Shown: piece after piece, positions 33,584 to 42,468 of the stretch
Layout: each line of letters begins with the position of its first letter
Position numbering within the stretch: position 1 is the stretch's first letter
NCBI GenBank assembly: GCA_040902305.1
Contig: JBBDXN010000142.1
Coordinates: 1 to 64,000 of the forward strand
DNA from: CAMLFJ01 sp040902305
Lineage (GTDB): Bacteria; Methylomirabilota; Methylomirabilia; Rokubacteriales; CSP1-6
DNA length: 64,000 nucleotides
Direction: 5' to 3'
The notes under the pieces: generated by a model
Told to the model about the DNA's origin: nothing
The model's database searches: none
What the model saw: the letters and a program-made list of their open reading frames with translations, nothing else
Translations under genes and position numbers: made by a program

Positions 33584-33616
33584 CTCCCTTCACTCACAGG
33601 ATCCAGCCTTGCCGGT

Positions 33617-33645
33617 ACAAACCTCGGACAGTCCCGGTTTATTCC
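33617..33645 (-). promoter_or_regulatory. GGAATA-type ECF promoter, before NPCAAK gene
   Basis: Minus-strand GGAATA (33640-33645), 17 bases, GTTTGT (33617-33622), 34 bases before the NPCAAK start. Confidence 0.62.
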
Positions 33646-33676
33646 GGCATCGCGGCTGGCCTGCTCGCCGGCCTCG

Positions 33677-33705
33677 GGAATAGATTGCCCGCCTCCGAAG
33701 TTCTG
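33677..33705 (+). promoter_or_regulatory. GGAATA-type ECF promoter, before SUMF1-like gene
   Basis: GGAATA (33677-33682), 17 bases, GTTCTG (33700-33705), 20 bases before the ATG at 33726. Together with the site at 33617-33645 it forms a divergent pair. Confidence 0.62.
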
Positions 33706-33725
33706 TAGGGTTAGCGGCCGCCAGC

Positions 33726-34625
33726 ATGAGCGCATCGTCTCGCCGGGTCTCCGAGCCGCGCCGGGAACTCCTCCGCCGTGGAGAGGCTCGCGCCGTCCTC
33801 CTCGTCGTCGGGCTGGGGGTGCTGCTCCTCGTGGGTTCCGAGGCGGCTTCAAGGGGATGCCCAGACGGGCTCGGTCAAGTATTGATCCCTACCGGCGTTT
33901 TCTGGATGGGGAGTGATGCCAGCGAGCGAGCGCTGGCCAATCGCCTGTCGAGTCCGGAGACCGTCGCGGCCAACTGGTTCAATATGGAGAGTCCGCGCTA
34001 CCCGGCGCGGTCGGAGGCCTTCTGTATCGATCGGTACCTCGTCACCCAGCAGGAGTATCTCGGGTTCGTCACGCGAACCAGGCGTGCCGTGCCTGGAATC
34101 TCGCGCGCGGACTACAGGCGGCAGGGCTTCCTCGTCCACGACTACGCGGAGTGGACCCCGTACTTCTGGAAGGGACGCTCACCTCCCCGCGACAAGCTCG
34201 ACCACCCCGTGGTGCTGGTCAGCGCGTATGATGCCGAAGCGTACTGCCGCTGGCGGCATCCAGCCGGGCGGCTTCCCAGCGAGGGCGAGTTGGAGAAGGC
34301 AGCGCGGGGGACGGATGGCCGCATCTTTCCCTGGGGAGATGCCTGGGATAGCGAGCGCCTGAACAGTGCCGCGCGGGGCCCGCAGGGAACCACCCCCGTC
34401 GGACGCTATGAGTCCGGCGCCAGCCCGTTCGGCATCCTCGATGCCGTCGGCAATGTCTTTCAGTGGACCAGCACGCAGCTGCCCTCCGGGCTCCGCGTCC
34501 TCAAGGGCTGCGCCTGGGACGACGATGCCGGACTCTGCCGGCCCGCCGCCCGGCACGGGCGTCCCGCGTCCAGTCGCCACATCCTGATCGGATTCCGCTG
34601 CGCCGGACGGCCGACGGACCACTGA
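33726..34625 (+). CDS. SUMF1/FGE-fold protein, membrane-anchored
   Basis: This 299-residue protein has a membrane anchor at about residues 23-40 and a formylglycine-generating-enzyme-like fold: FWMGSDASE, VTQQEYLGFV, HPVVLVSAYDAEAYCRW, LPSEGELEKAARG and IGFRCAGR. The Cys pair used by genuine FGE for sulfatase maturation is not seen in the usual place, so it may belong to the broad ergothioneine/c-type-lectin-like SUMF1 group with another role. No sulfatase is nearby. It is divergent from the NPCAAK gene under a shared promoter region. Confidence 0.8.
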   Translation: MSASSRRVSEPRRELLRRGEARAVLLVVGLGVLLLVGSEAASRGCPDGLGQVLIPTGVFWMGSDASERALANRLSSPETVAANWFNMESPRYPARSEAFCIDRYLVTQQEYLGFVTRTRRAVPGISRADYRRQGFLVHDYAEWTPYFWKGRSPPRDKLDHPVVLVSAYDAEAYCRWRHPAGRLPSEGELEKAARGTDGRIFPWGDAWDSERLNSAARGPQGTTPVGRYESGASPFGILDAVGNVFQWTSTQLPSGLRVLKGCAWDDDAGLCRPAARHGRPASSRHILIGFRCAGRPTDH

Positions 34626-34630
34626 ACCGG

Positions 34631-34969
34631 ATGCGAGGAGACGCCTTGCCCCCGCTCGCGGTCGTCGAGGAGTGCGCCAGATGCCGGCGTGCGTTCGGCC
34701 ACCGTCCCGCCTACTGGTTCCAGACTCCGGGCGGATGGACGGGGAGGTGTCTCCGCTGCGCCCTGCGGTATCCGCCGATGATCCGGCGATCGACCGTCAT
34801 CGCCGTCGTCGTCGGCACCGCGCTCACCGCCATCAACCACGGCGATACGCTGCTGGCCGGGTCCTGGCCCCCCGCCCTGCTCTGGAAGCTGCCCATGACC
34901 TATGCGGTGCCGTTCATCGTGGCCACGCTCGGAGCGCTCGGGACCGGGAGGTCGCCGAAGCGCCCCTGA
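34631..34969 (+). CDS. NrtS-like small nitrate/nitrite transporter with N-terminal zinc ribbon
   Basis: This 112-residue protein has EECARCRRAF and GRCLRCALR (two CxxC) in the first 50 residues and a two-helix membrane domain with TALTAINHGDTLL and PMTYAVPFIVATLGAL, a pattern like NrtS. NrtS is a small nitrate/nitrite transporter. The TTG at 34646 with GAGGAG upstream is an alternative start. It follows the SUMF1-like gene by five bases. Confidence 0.7.
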   Translation: MRGDALPPLAVVEECARCRRAFGHRPAYWFQTPGGWTGRCLRCALRYPPMIRRSTVIAVVVGTALTAINHGDTLLAGSWPPALLWKLPMTYAVPFIVATLGALGTGRSPKRP

Positions 34970-34983
34970 TCGGAGGAGGAACC

Positions 34984-35841
34984 ATGGAGATCGTCAGAGT
35001 CCCCGAGGCGTTCGAGCTCGCAACCGAGGACCAGCGGTTCTGCGAGGCCACCAAGACCTGGTTCAAGATCGATTTCGTGCCCAAGATGAGCCGGGTGCTC
35101 CTCACCGTGCCCGAGTTCGGGCGGCCCTACGGTCGCGCCTCTCGACGGGCGATGGCGGACGGCGCCCTCACGCGCGCCCAGAAGGAGCTCATCGCGACCA
35201 CGGTGAGCGCCATCAACGTCTGCGAGTACTGACTCGTCGCCCACAGTGCAGCCGGGAAGCTGCAAGGGCTCTCCGATGACCAGGTGTGGTACGAGGTGGC
35301 CTACGTTGCGGGCGTCACCCATGCCCTGAACGCGGTCGCGGACGGTCTCCGCCTGCCGCTGGAGTTTTCCCCCTCGATCCGGCGCCCCGTTCTGCCGCTG
35401 CCGGACATTGCGGAGGCGCCACCCGAGGCTCAGGTGGTGTTCGAAGAGATCCGTGAGTTCTACGGGCTGGAGCGGCCGCCCGCGGTGTTCCGGTGGATGG
35501 CCCGCGACGTGGGCTTCCTCCAGTCCTACTGGGCCGCCACCCGCCAGGCCTTCAGCGATCGCACGCTCGACCGGCGCATGAAGGAGATCCTGGCGTTCGC
35601 CGCCTCGATGACCGGCAAGTCCGACTACGGAGTGGACTTCCACCTCCGGGAGGCCCGCCGGCTCGGCCTGACCGACCAGGCGCTCACCGAAGCCGTCGAG
35701 GTGGTCCAGCTCTTCAACACCGTGACGAAGATCGCCGACGCCTTGCGCCTGCAGCCGGATTTCGACATTCGGCCTTCGAACAAGACCGGCGTCGATCATC
35801 CCGCCGCGACCGGCACGCCAACCCCGCCCCGCACCGCCTGA
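34984..35841 (+). CDS. AhpD-like (CMD) selenoprotein, CxxU
   Basis: The ATG follows GGAGGAGG. The 285-residue product has two carboxymuconolactone-decarboxylase-like halves. The first has INVCEY-U-LVAHSA, with TGA at 35230-35232 (codon 83) replacing the second Cys of CxxC in the AhpD active site and the proton-relay His four residues on. The second half has lost both Cys (KSDYGVDFHL). AhpD-type proteins reduce peroxides or peroxiredoxins. The Cys paralogue at 56501-57052 reads CEYCLVHH at the same place. Readthrough is supported by intact sequence for 200 more residues and a hairpin. Confidence 0.9.
35247..35264 (+). promoter_or_regulatory. bacterial SECIS-like hairpin, AhpD-like gene 1
   Basis: Stem TGCAGC/GCTGCA with loop CGGGAA begins 14 bases after the TGA. 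Confidence 0.75.
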
Positions 35842-35857
35842 CCCGGAGGAACCTTCC

Positions 35858-36922
35858 ATGCCGATTCCTACCGAGCCGATTGGAAGCATCCCGAGACCGC
35901 GCGCGCTCGTCGAGGGGATGGGCGAGCTCGCCGCCGGCCGTCTCTCCCAGGCCCAATGGCTGTCGCTCTGCGACCAGGCCGTCCGCGAGACCATCCAAGG
36001 CTTCGAGGCAACCGGCTCACCGGTGATCACCGACGGGGAACAGACCAAGCCGAGCTTCGCGACCTATCCGATTCACGGCCTGACGACGCTCGCCCCCGAT
36101 GGCGTCGTGATCCCCTTCGCCGACGGTCACGTCCGGCAGCTCCCACGCCTGACGGGGGGTCCCTTCCGGTACCAGACTTACGCCTCGACCTATCTCGAAC
36201 AGGCTCAGAAGCACACCCGCTTGCCCCTGAAGCAGGCCGTGATCTCGCCGTCGGCGCTGAGCTTGCTCTATCCTCAAGCGGGCATCGACGGCTACTCCCG
36301 AGCCTCCTTTCTCGCCGACCTCGCGCGAGAGGCCGAGCAAGACATCCGGCGATGCCTGCAGGCCGGCGCCCATGCCGTACAGATCGACTTCACGGAAGCG
36401 CGGTTATCGGTCAAGCTCGACCCGACCAAGCGTCTCCTGCAGGACCTCGTGGCCATCAACAACCACGTCCTTCAACGATTCTCTCCCGAGGAGCGGGCAC
36501 GCCTCGGCGTGCACACCTGCCCCGGCGGTGACCAGGATTCGACCCACAGCGCCGACGTGGACTATGGAGAGCTCCTCCCGTGGTTGTTCGGACTCTCGGT
36601 CGGACGCTTCTACATCCAGCTGGCCAGCGAGCGAGATCGGCCGAGAGTGCTCCGCATCATCAAGGAGCACGCCCGGCCGGATCACCGGATCTTCGTCGGC
36701 GTGATCGACCCGATCCATCCCGCGGTCGAGACACCGGAGCAGGTCCGGGATCGAATCCTCGAGGCGGCCGAGTACATTCCGCCCGCCCGGCTGGGCACGA
36801 CCGACGACTGCGGCTTCTCGCCCTTCGCCGACGACGTGTCGACATCGCGCGAGACGGCGTTCGCCAAGATCCGAGCGCGGATCCTGGGCACCGAGCTCGC
36901 CGCCCGGGCGCTTCGGGTCTGA
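35858..36922 (+). CDS. MetE-like cobalamin-independent methionine synthase family protein
   Basis: This 354-residue protein corresponds to the C-terminal catalytic half of MetE. It opens PIGSIPRPRALVEG, has GEQTKPSF, IDFTEARLSVKL and VHTCPGGDQDS, and ends with DDCGFSPF. The His/Cys of VHTC and the Cys of DDCGF are zinc ligands that activate a thiol substrate. Short proteins like this transfer methyl groups to homocysteine or other thiols/selenols from methylated donors. It lies 16 bases behind the AhpD-like selenoprotein gene. A decayed relative is at 13322-13411. Confidence 0.85.
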   Translation: MPIPTEPIGSIPRPRALVEGMGELAAGRLSQAQWLSLCDQAVRETIQGFEATGSPVITDGEQTKPSFATYPIHGLTTLAPDGVVIPFADGHVRQLPRLTGGPFRYQTYASTYLEQAQKHTRLPLKQAVISPSALSLLYPQAGIDGYSRASFLADLAREAEQDIRRCLQAGAHAVQIDFTEARLSVKLDPTKRLLQDLVAINNHVLQRFSPEERARLGVHTCPGGDQDSTHSADVDYGELLPWLFGLSVGRFYIQLASERDRPRVLRIIKEHARPDHRIFVGVIDPIHPAVETPEQVRDRILEAAEYIPPARLGTTDDCGFSPFADDVSTSRETAFAKIRARILGTELAARALRV

Positions 36923-36935
36923 GCCGTCCTTCCGC

Positions 36936-37739
36936 TCAGAACTTGCCGCGGACGCGCTCCTTCACCGGCAGGTTCTCGAGACAGGTCGTCCACCAGCCGC
37001 TGCGGATCGTCTCGGCGAACTCGGCCGGCAACCCCTCCCGCTCGATCTCGCGGGCGAGCGTCTCGTGATCGTAGTGCACGGGCACGAAGTCCACGTCGAG
37101 CTCGGGGCCGGCGGTGAGGACCGTATACCAGACGTTGGTCGAGCCGTCGTTCTCCGGCCGCCCGATCACTCCAACGTTGACCGCGCTTTCTCCATCGGGC
37201 AACGCCCGGTGCCACTTGATGCCGGTATGCGTGCACAACAGGACGTCGGCGGCCTGCTCTCGGAGGAACCGCCTCAGGAGCCCGTTCGGCGTGGCGGACT
37301 CCCAGAGGAACTCGTTGATCACCCGCGGCGAACCATGACACATCAGCACACGACGAGCGCCGAGCCGCACCCGGCGATGGCGCGGCAGCGTCGCCAGCCA
37401 GGTCTTGTTGTCAAGCGACGTCCGCGAGAACGTGTATTCGTAGCTGATCCGCGCGAAGTGATTATCACGCGGATCGGTGTACCCACAGCCACAGTCCGTC
37501 CGCCCCGAGGCGACGGACTCGTCGTAATTGCCCTGGATGGCGAGCACGCCATGGTCGCGCAGCAGGGGAAATACCCGGTCCGGATGCGGGCCGAAGCCGC
37601 CCATGTCCCCCAGACAGAACACGGCCTCCACGTCGCGGCGGCGCGCGTCCTCCAGCATGGCGTCGAGGGCCAGGGCGTTGTTGTAGATGCCGCCAAAGAC
37701 GGCGATCCGTCGGTACTCGATGTGGTCGTTGGTGCTCAT
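36936..37739 (-). CDS. metallophosphoesterase family protein
   Basis: This 267-residue calcineurin-like phosphoesterase has GDMGGFGPHP at residues 44-53, GNYDES, CHGSPR and THTGIKW. The first motif is FGGIYNN instead of the usual GDxHG/GDIHSN, so the first metal ligands are altered. It may hydrolyse a phosphodiester or phosphatase substrate in the cytoplasm. It is convergent with the MetE-like gene and lies 16 bases downstream of the radical SAM gene on the same strand. Confidence 0.82.
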   Translation of the reverse strand: MSTNDHIEYRRIAVFGGIYNNALALDAMLEDARRRDVEAVFCLGDMGGFGPHPDRVFPLLRDHGVLAIQGNYDESVASGRTDCGCGYTDPRDNHFARISYEYTFSRTSLDNKTWLATLPRHRRVRLGARRVLMCHGSPRVINEFLWESATPNGLLRRFLREQAADVLLCTHTGIKWHRALPDGESAVNVGVIGRPENDGSTNVWYTVLTAGPELDVDFVPVHYDHETLAREIEREGLPAEFAETIRSGWWTTCLENLPVKERVRGKF

Positions 37740-37755
37740 CGCTGGTCGTTCCGGT

Positions 37756-38643
37756 CTAGTAGTTGCGGCAAGACATGCCGGATTCGTGGCACGTCACGCA
37801 GGCTGGATGATAAAGAAGAGCCGGCCGGAACGACTCCGCGAGGCTTCCCGTCGAGAGCCGCGCCCCCGGTAGGCCGGCGAGGATCGGGCAGGCGTAGACA
37901 CCCCCATGGGCGACCACGCGCGACTCGGCGCATTGCAGGAGCCTGCGATCGAAGCCTTCAAGCCGCTCTTCCGTCAGCCGCTCGCCGGCCAAGTCAGCCA
38001 GCCGTCCGGTCGCGAAGACCGGAATGATCTTCACGCGAGGCTTCTCGATCCCGAGTGATAGCAGGAAGTCGCGGAACCGCTGGCAGATCCCGGTGCTCCC
38101 CTCGGAGGTGGCCGTCAGGATCTCGGTGGCCGTCACGATGGGCAGCAGTCCCCGCGCGTCGAGGCGCCGGACGGCCGCCACCGCCTTCTCCCAGGCGCCC
38201 GGCCCGCGCACCTGGTCATTCGCCCCAGGGTCCACGTCGTCCAGGCTCACGCGGATCTCGAGGGAGTAGGGTGCCCGGGCCGCCAGGTCCGCAAGCGCGT
38301 CGGCCACCGCGTCGTTGATCTTGGTCCCATTGGTCAGCACCGTGGTGGGCGCCACCTCGAGCGCCTCGCCCAGCAGCGTCAAGATCTCGGTGTGCAGGAA
38401 TGGCTCGCCGCCGGTGAAGTAGATCTCCTTCACGCCGAGCCCTTCCCCTTCCCGGATGGCGTCTCTGGCCGTCTCGGCGCCCAGCGGTCGGAGCCAGGGC
38501 TCCCGGGGACCGCTCGCGTTCAGACAGTGGGCGCATTCCAGGTTGCACCAGGTACCGGTCACCTGGATCCAGAGCGCGGACAAGCCCACGAACGGCGCGG
38601 CCGGCAGCCGGCGCGGCCGTCTCTCCAGCAGGGGAAGGGTCAT
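37756..38643 (-). CDS. radical SAM protein with C-terminal Cys cluster
   Basis: This 295-residue protein has CNLECAHC (Cys33, 37, 40), the CxxxCxxC that holds the 4Fe-4S cluster and SAM, and IYFTGGEPFLH as the GGE motif. The C-terminal region has CAESR, ACPIL, CVTCHESGMSC, a SPASM/twitch-like set for an auxiliary cluster. The substrate is unknown; no short precursor peptide gene was found next to it. Its ATG is fused with the DoxX stop (TGATG), so the pair is translationally coupled. Confidence 0.88.
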   Translation of the reverse strand: MTLPLLERRPRRLPAAPFVGLSALWIQVTGTWCNLECAHCLNASGPREPWLRPLGAETARDAIREGEGLGVKEIYFTGGEPFLHTEILTLLGEALEVAPTTVLTNGTKINDAVADALADLAARAPYSLEIRVSLDDVDPGANDQVRGPGAWEKAVAAVRRLDARGLLPIVTATEILTATSEGSTGICQRFRDFLLSLGIEKPRVKIIPVFATGRLADLAGERLTEERLEGFDRRLLQCAESRVVAHGGVYACPILAGLPGARLSTGSLAESFRPALLYHPACVTCHESGMSCRNY

Positions 38644-39044
38644 CACTGCCGTCCGATCACCCATCGGGTGTCCAGGTGTCGCAGCGTGTACAGCGTGAAG
38701 CAGGCGGCCAGCATCGGCCATGCCGCGAAGAATAGGAGGTTCGACAGGGGGTCGAGATACTGGCGGAAAGCGGATAGGGTCGACATGGCGTGCAGCACCA
38801 GCACACCAGCGTACGTGAAGCGCTTCTGAAACCCGATCACGAACGCGACGACCAGCACCAGCTCGGCCGCGCCGATTGCGTAGAAGACGCCGTTGCCCAG
38901 TCCCCCGACCCCGTAGAAATACGTATATACCTGGGCGGTATGGGCTGGGTTCAGGAGCTTGTCCAGCGTCCACATCAACATCACCAGGAACACGCTCAGG
39001 CGCAGCAGCAGCAGAGCCTGCGGAATTCGCACGTCGGTGTTCAC
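38643..39044 (-). CDS. DoxX-like four-helix membrane protein
   Basis: This 133-residue protein has four membrane segments and RLSVFLVMLMWTLDKLLNP near the start, typical of the DoxX/DoxD-like family. These proteins are linked to thiosulfate or quinone redox and to thiol stress in some bacteria. It leads a transcript with the radical SAM protein under a GGAATA-N17-ATTAAC site. Confidence 0.8.
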   Translation of the reverse strand: MNTDVRIPQALLLLRLSVFLVMLMWTLDKLLNPAHTAQVYTYFYGVGGLGNGVFYAIGAAELVLVVAFVIGFQKRFTYAGVLVLHAMSTLSAFRQYLDPLSNLLFFAAWPMLAACFTLYTLRHLDTRWVIGRQ

Positions 39045-39084
39045 AGCACCCTCCCCTCGTCCCGGCCTTCTCCCATCAATTTCG

Positions 39085-39113
39085 GTTAATTCTTCCGACC
39101 TCCGGTCTATTCC
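39085..39113 (-). promoter_or_regulatory. GGAATA-type ECF promoter, before DoxX/radical SAM
   Basis: Minus-strand GGAATA (39108-39113), 17 bases, ATTAAC (39085-39090), 40 bases before the DoxX start. The -10 differs from the GTT form seen elsewhere but matches ATTAAG at 61193-61221. Confidence 0.55.
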
Positions 39114-39131
39114 CGGGCGAGACGCCCTGCT

Positions 39132-39803
39132 TCATTTCACGGCAGTGGCGAGCTCCTCGAAGCTCCTGACCACCATGTCCGGTCTCGGCCCCAGCGGGTC
39201 CAGCGGAGCTTCCGTGCGGTTGATCCAGCAGACCTTGAACCCGAAGCTCTTCGCTCCCAGCACGTCGAACGCGTTGGACGAGACGAACAGAATCTCCCGG
39301 CTCCGCAGCTTCGTCGCGGTCAGCGCCAGCCGGTACACCTTCGGTGAGGGCTTGTAGATCTTGACCGCGTCCGCGCTCAGGACCCATCGGAAATGAGAGC
39401 GAAGGCCGGCTCGCTCGAGCCCGATCCGGAGCATGCGCGGGCTGCCGTTCGACAGGATCGCCAATGGCCGACGCTCCCGCAGTCGGGGCAGGGCGGCCAG
39501 CACGTCGGGATACGGAGTCGGTCGAAGCCACGCCTCCACGAGCTGCCGTCGCTGGGCCGCGTCCACGGTCAAGCCGAACCGGTCGATCGTGAACGCGAGA
39601 GCCTGCTCGGAGATCTTCCAGAAGTCCTGGTACTTGCCCATCGCACTGCGGAGAAAGCTGTATTCCAGCTGCTTGGCCCGCCACTGGCTGTTGAAGGCCA
39701 CCGGATCGGGCGCGATGGCCCGACACGCTTCGGCCACCGCGCCAACATCGACCACCGTGCCGTACATGTCGAAGACGATCGCCCGGGCGTTGAGCTTGGC
39801 CAT
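39132..39803 (-). CDS. haloacid dehalogenase type II (HAD superfamily)
   Basis: The ATG at 39803 follows GGAGGAAAC and gives 223 residues. FDMYGTVVD holds the nucleophile Asp, LSNGSPRML the second motif, KIYKPSP the Lys and SSNAFDVLGA the fourth motif, as in (S)-2-haloacid dehalogenases. These remove halide from short 2-haloacids, though many relatives are phosphatases. It lies eight bases downstream of the FAD oxidoreductase gene. Confidence 0.88.
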   Translation of the reverse strand: MAKLNARAIVFDMYGTVVDVGAVAEACRAIAPDPVAFNSQWRAKQLEYSFLRSAMGKYQDFWKISEQALAFTIDRFGLTVDAAQRRQLVEAWLRPTPYPDVLAALPRLRERRPLAILSNGSPRMLRIGLERAGLRSHFRWVLSADAVKIYKPSPKVYRLALTATKLRSREILFVSSNAFDVLGAKSFGFKVCWINRTEAPLDPLGPRPDMVVRSFEELATAVK

Positions 39804-39811
39804 GTTTCCTC

Positions 39812-41347
39812 CTAGCGCGTCCACGTGAGCCACCAGCCGAAGACCTTCTTCACGAGTGAGGTGAGCCGCGTCCGGTTGTAGGCGTCCCCCAGCTTCCGGA
39901 CGGCCTCGGCCTGGGTCGGATAAGTATGAATGACGTTGGCGATCTTGCCGAGCCCGATACCGTTGGCGATGGCCAGCGACAGCTCGGGGAGCATTTCACC
40001 GGCGTGGCGGGCCACGATGGTGGCACCGACGATCTTGTCGGTCTCGGCCCGCACGTGCAGCTTGACGAAGCCTTCGGTCTAGCCATCCAGAACGGCCCGG
40101 TCGACATCGCCCAGCTCCTGCACGAACGTCGTGATCGGAACGCCTCGCTCCTTCGCGTCGCGCTCGTAGAGGCCGACGTGAGCGATCTCGGGGTCGGTGT
40201 AGGTGTAGGTGCACCACGGGACGGTCAGCGCGCTCGCCTTGGCCCGCCCCCTGAAGAGTGCGTTCCGGATGACGATCCGGGCCTGGAAGTCGGAGTTGTG
40301 GGTGAACTTGTAGCGCGAGCAGATGTCGCCGGCGGCGTAGATGCGCGAGTTCGTGGTCCGGAGGCGGTCGTCGACCTTCACGCCGGCCTTGTCGACGGCG
40401 ACCCCGACCTGTTCCAGTCCCAGGCCCTCCACGTTGGGGGACCGTCCCACCCCGACCAGGATCTCGTCCACCGTGACGTCATGGTGGCGGTCGTGGGAGT
40501 CGAGCGACAAGCGCTTGCCCTCCTCCCCCTGGCTCATCGTCAGGTTGTTTCCGCAGCAGAGGAGCGTGATGCCGTCGCGGGTCATGGAGCGGTGGACGAT
40601 CTCGGCGGCCTGGGGATCCTCATTGGGCAGGATGCCGTGCAGAGCCTCGATCAGGTACACCTGGCTCCCGAATCGGGCGAAGGCCTGGGCCAGCTCGCAC
40701 CCGATGGGGCCGGCGCCGATCACGGCCAGGCGACGAGGCAGCTCGGTCAACGTGAAGACGGTCTCGTTCGTCAGGTAGCCGGCCGCCGCCAGGCCCGGGA
40801 TCGGGGGCGCCGCGGCCCGCGCCCCCGTGGCGATCACGGCCTTGCTGAAGCGGAGGGTCTTGCCTCCCACCTCGACGGCGTCAGGGCCGGAGAACCGGCC
40901 CTGCCCGAAGAACACGTCGACCCCCAGGCCCTTGAAGCGTTCCGCCGAGTCGGTCTTGCTGATCTTCGCGCGGAGGCGGCGCATGCGCTCCATGAGGGCC
41001 GGGAAGTCCACTCGCACGCCCGGCGGCACCTGGACGCCGAACGCGGCGGCCTCGCGCACGTCGAGCACGGCGCGTCCCGCCCGGATCAATGCCTTCGAGG
41101 GCACGCAGCCCACGTTCAGGCAATCTCCGCCCATGTAGTCGCGCTCGATCAAGGCCACCTTGGCGCCGAGGCCCGCCGCGCCCGCGGCGGTGACGAGGCC
41201 GGCGGTTCCCGCGCCGACGACCACGAGGTTGTAACGGGCCGCCGGCTCGGGGTTCACCCAGTCGCGGGGGTGGACATGTCCGACGAGCGTCTGGTTGTGC
41301 GCGTCCCAGGGTGCGACGACGTGCGGCGGCACGGTTCCCTCGAGCAT
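39812..41347 (-). pseudogene. FAD-dependent disulfide oxidoreductase (MerA/Lpd-like) with in-frame TAG
   Basis: From the ATG at 41347 (GAGGAG upstream) the frame gives VVVGAGTAGLV, GGDCLNVGCVPSKAL with the CxxxxC redox disulfide, and AAGDICS. At 40079-40081 a TAG interrupts the dimerisation domain in AVLDG-stop-TEGFVKLHV. The frame continues to ETDKIVGATIV, HAGEM and the end at 39812. A Glu (GAG) is expected at the TAG, so a single base change explains it. No MerA-type C-terminal Cys pair is present (ends WLTWTR), so it is a MerA-related reductase rather than true MerA. It may be a sequence error. Confidence 0.78.
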
Positions 41348-41370
41348 GGTCTCCTCGGCTGCGGCGGGTG

Positions 41371-42087
41371 TCAGGCCGCTATGCGTCGGGTCAAGGCGCT
41401 GCGGGCGATTCTCGTCACGTACACGGTGACCGCGACCGTGGCCAGGAGGCCAACGGCGTAGAAGGCGCACTGAGCCGGCGTGCGCGAGGCATGGCCGCTC
41501 CCGATGGAGGCGAGATTGCCGGCGAGCGACCCCAGATACACGTACATCACGGTGCCCGGCATCATCCCGATCCACGAGGCAAGGACATAGTCGCGCAGCG
41601 AGACGCGGGTGACGCCGAATGCGTAGTTCAACAGATTGAACGGGAACACCGGCGAGAGGCGCGTGAGTCCCACGATCTTCCAGCCTTCCCGGGCCACCGC
41701 CTGGTCGATGGCCGTGAACCTGGGATTGCCATCGATCTTCCGCGCGATGGCATCGCGCGCCAGGTACCGGCCGACCAGGAAGGCCGCGGTCGCGCCGAGC
41801 GTAGCCGAGACCGAGACGATGAGGGCGCCTTTGACCACGCCGAACACCACCCCCGCGCCGAGGGTCAAGATGGACCCGGGGAGGAAGAGCACGGTGGCCG
41901 CGACGTAAAGCACAGCGAAGAGCACGGGCCCCCAGATCCCGAGGCCGGCGATCGCGTCGAGGCCGCTCCGCAGGATCGAGGCGCCATCGACGCGCCAGGC
42001 CGCCACGACCAGCACCACGATGGCCAGGACCGAGAGCACCCGCTTCCAGTTTGCCGTAGGCGCGGATCTTGTCGTGTCGCGCGTCAT
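41371..42087 (-). CDS. TVP38/TMEM64 (VTT domain) membrane protein
   Basis: This 238-residue protein has about six membrane segments and the VTT-domain core FLPGSILTLGAGVVFG, GRYLARD and SPVFPFNLLNYAFGVT. The family moves lipids or acts near the quinone pool, and is very often encoded beside a mercuric-reductase-like FAD enzyme, as here. The ATG at 42087 follows GGGAAGGGAAC. It is the first gene of the run to the HAD gene. Confidence 0.88.
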   Translation of the reverse strand: MTRDTTRSAPTANWKRVLSVLAIVVLVVAAWRVDGASILRSGLDAIAGLGIWGPVLFAVLYVAATVLFLPGSILTLGAGVVFGVVKGALIVSVSATLGATAAFLVGRYLARDAIARKIDGNPRFTAIDQAVAREGWKIVGLTRLSPVFPFNLLNYAFGVTRVSLRDYVLASWIGMMPGTVMYVYLGSLAGNLASIGSGHASRTPAQCAFYAVGLLATVAVTVYVTRIARSALTRRIAA

Positions 42088-42199
42088 GGTCTGTTCCCTT
42101 CCCGAGTATCTTGCCATGGCGGCGCTCGCATTGCCGGTCTCCTCTCTGCGGAGCTTCCGGTCGAACGGATCAAGCCAACTCGATGCATCCAGACGGCCG

Positions 42200-42227
42200 G
42201 GAATATCTTCGCCTTGCGCGGGTTCTC
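42200..42227 (+). promoter_or_regulatory. GGAATA-type ECF promoter, before small exported protein
   Basis: GGAATA (42200-42205), 16 bases, GTTCTC (42222-42227), 40 bases before the ATG at 42268. The rest of 42088-42267 shows no gene. Confidence 0.55.
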
Positions 42228-42267
42228 TAGATGAGTTGGACGCACACCATGGAGAGGAGGTAAAAAG

Positions 42268-42468
42268 ATGATTCACAAGACTCCGCTCGCTATCGCGCTG
42301 TCTCTCACGCTGGTCTCCGCGCTGTCCGCTTCGCTGCCGACGTTCCAGGCCGCCTCACGGGATGAGATCCAGGCCCCGCGCTGGGGAGACATCAGCGGCG
42401 AAGGCAGCATCCAGTCGCCGCGCGGCGGCGGCCCTCGCGATACGACCCATCAGGCTCCGCGGGCGTAG
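42268..42468 (+). CDS. small exported protein
   Basis: This 66-residue protein follows GGAGAGGAGG. It has a signal peptide ending near TFQAAS and a polar Gly/Arg/Pro-rich tail with two similar pieces, IQAPRWG and IQSPRGG, then HQAPRA. No Cys is present. It is a candidate member of the GGAATA-linked periplasmic set. Its 3' end overlaps the tail of the convergent sigma gene frame by 114 bases. Confidence 0.65.
   Translation: MIHKTPLAIALSLTLVSALSASLPTFQAASRDEIQAPRWGDISGEGSIQSPRGGGPRDTTHQAPRA

Noticed and set aside
33726..34625. Genuine formylglycine-generating enzyme for sulfatases
   Set aside because: The active Cys pair is not evident and no sulfatase gene is in the window.
40079..40081. TAG in the FAD oxidoreductase as pyrrolysine
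   Set aside because: The position is an ordinary surface Glu in the family, no other in-frame TAG was found, and no pyl genes are visible.
39812..41347. True mercuric reductase MerA
   Set aside because: It lacks the MerA C-terminal Cys pair and the N-terminal HMA domain, and it lies away from merR.
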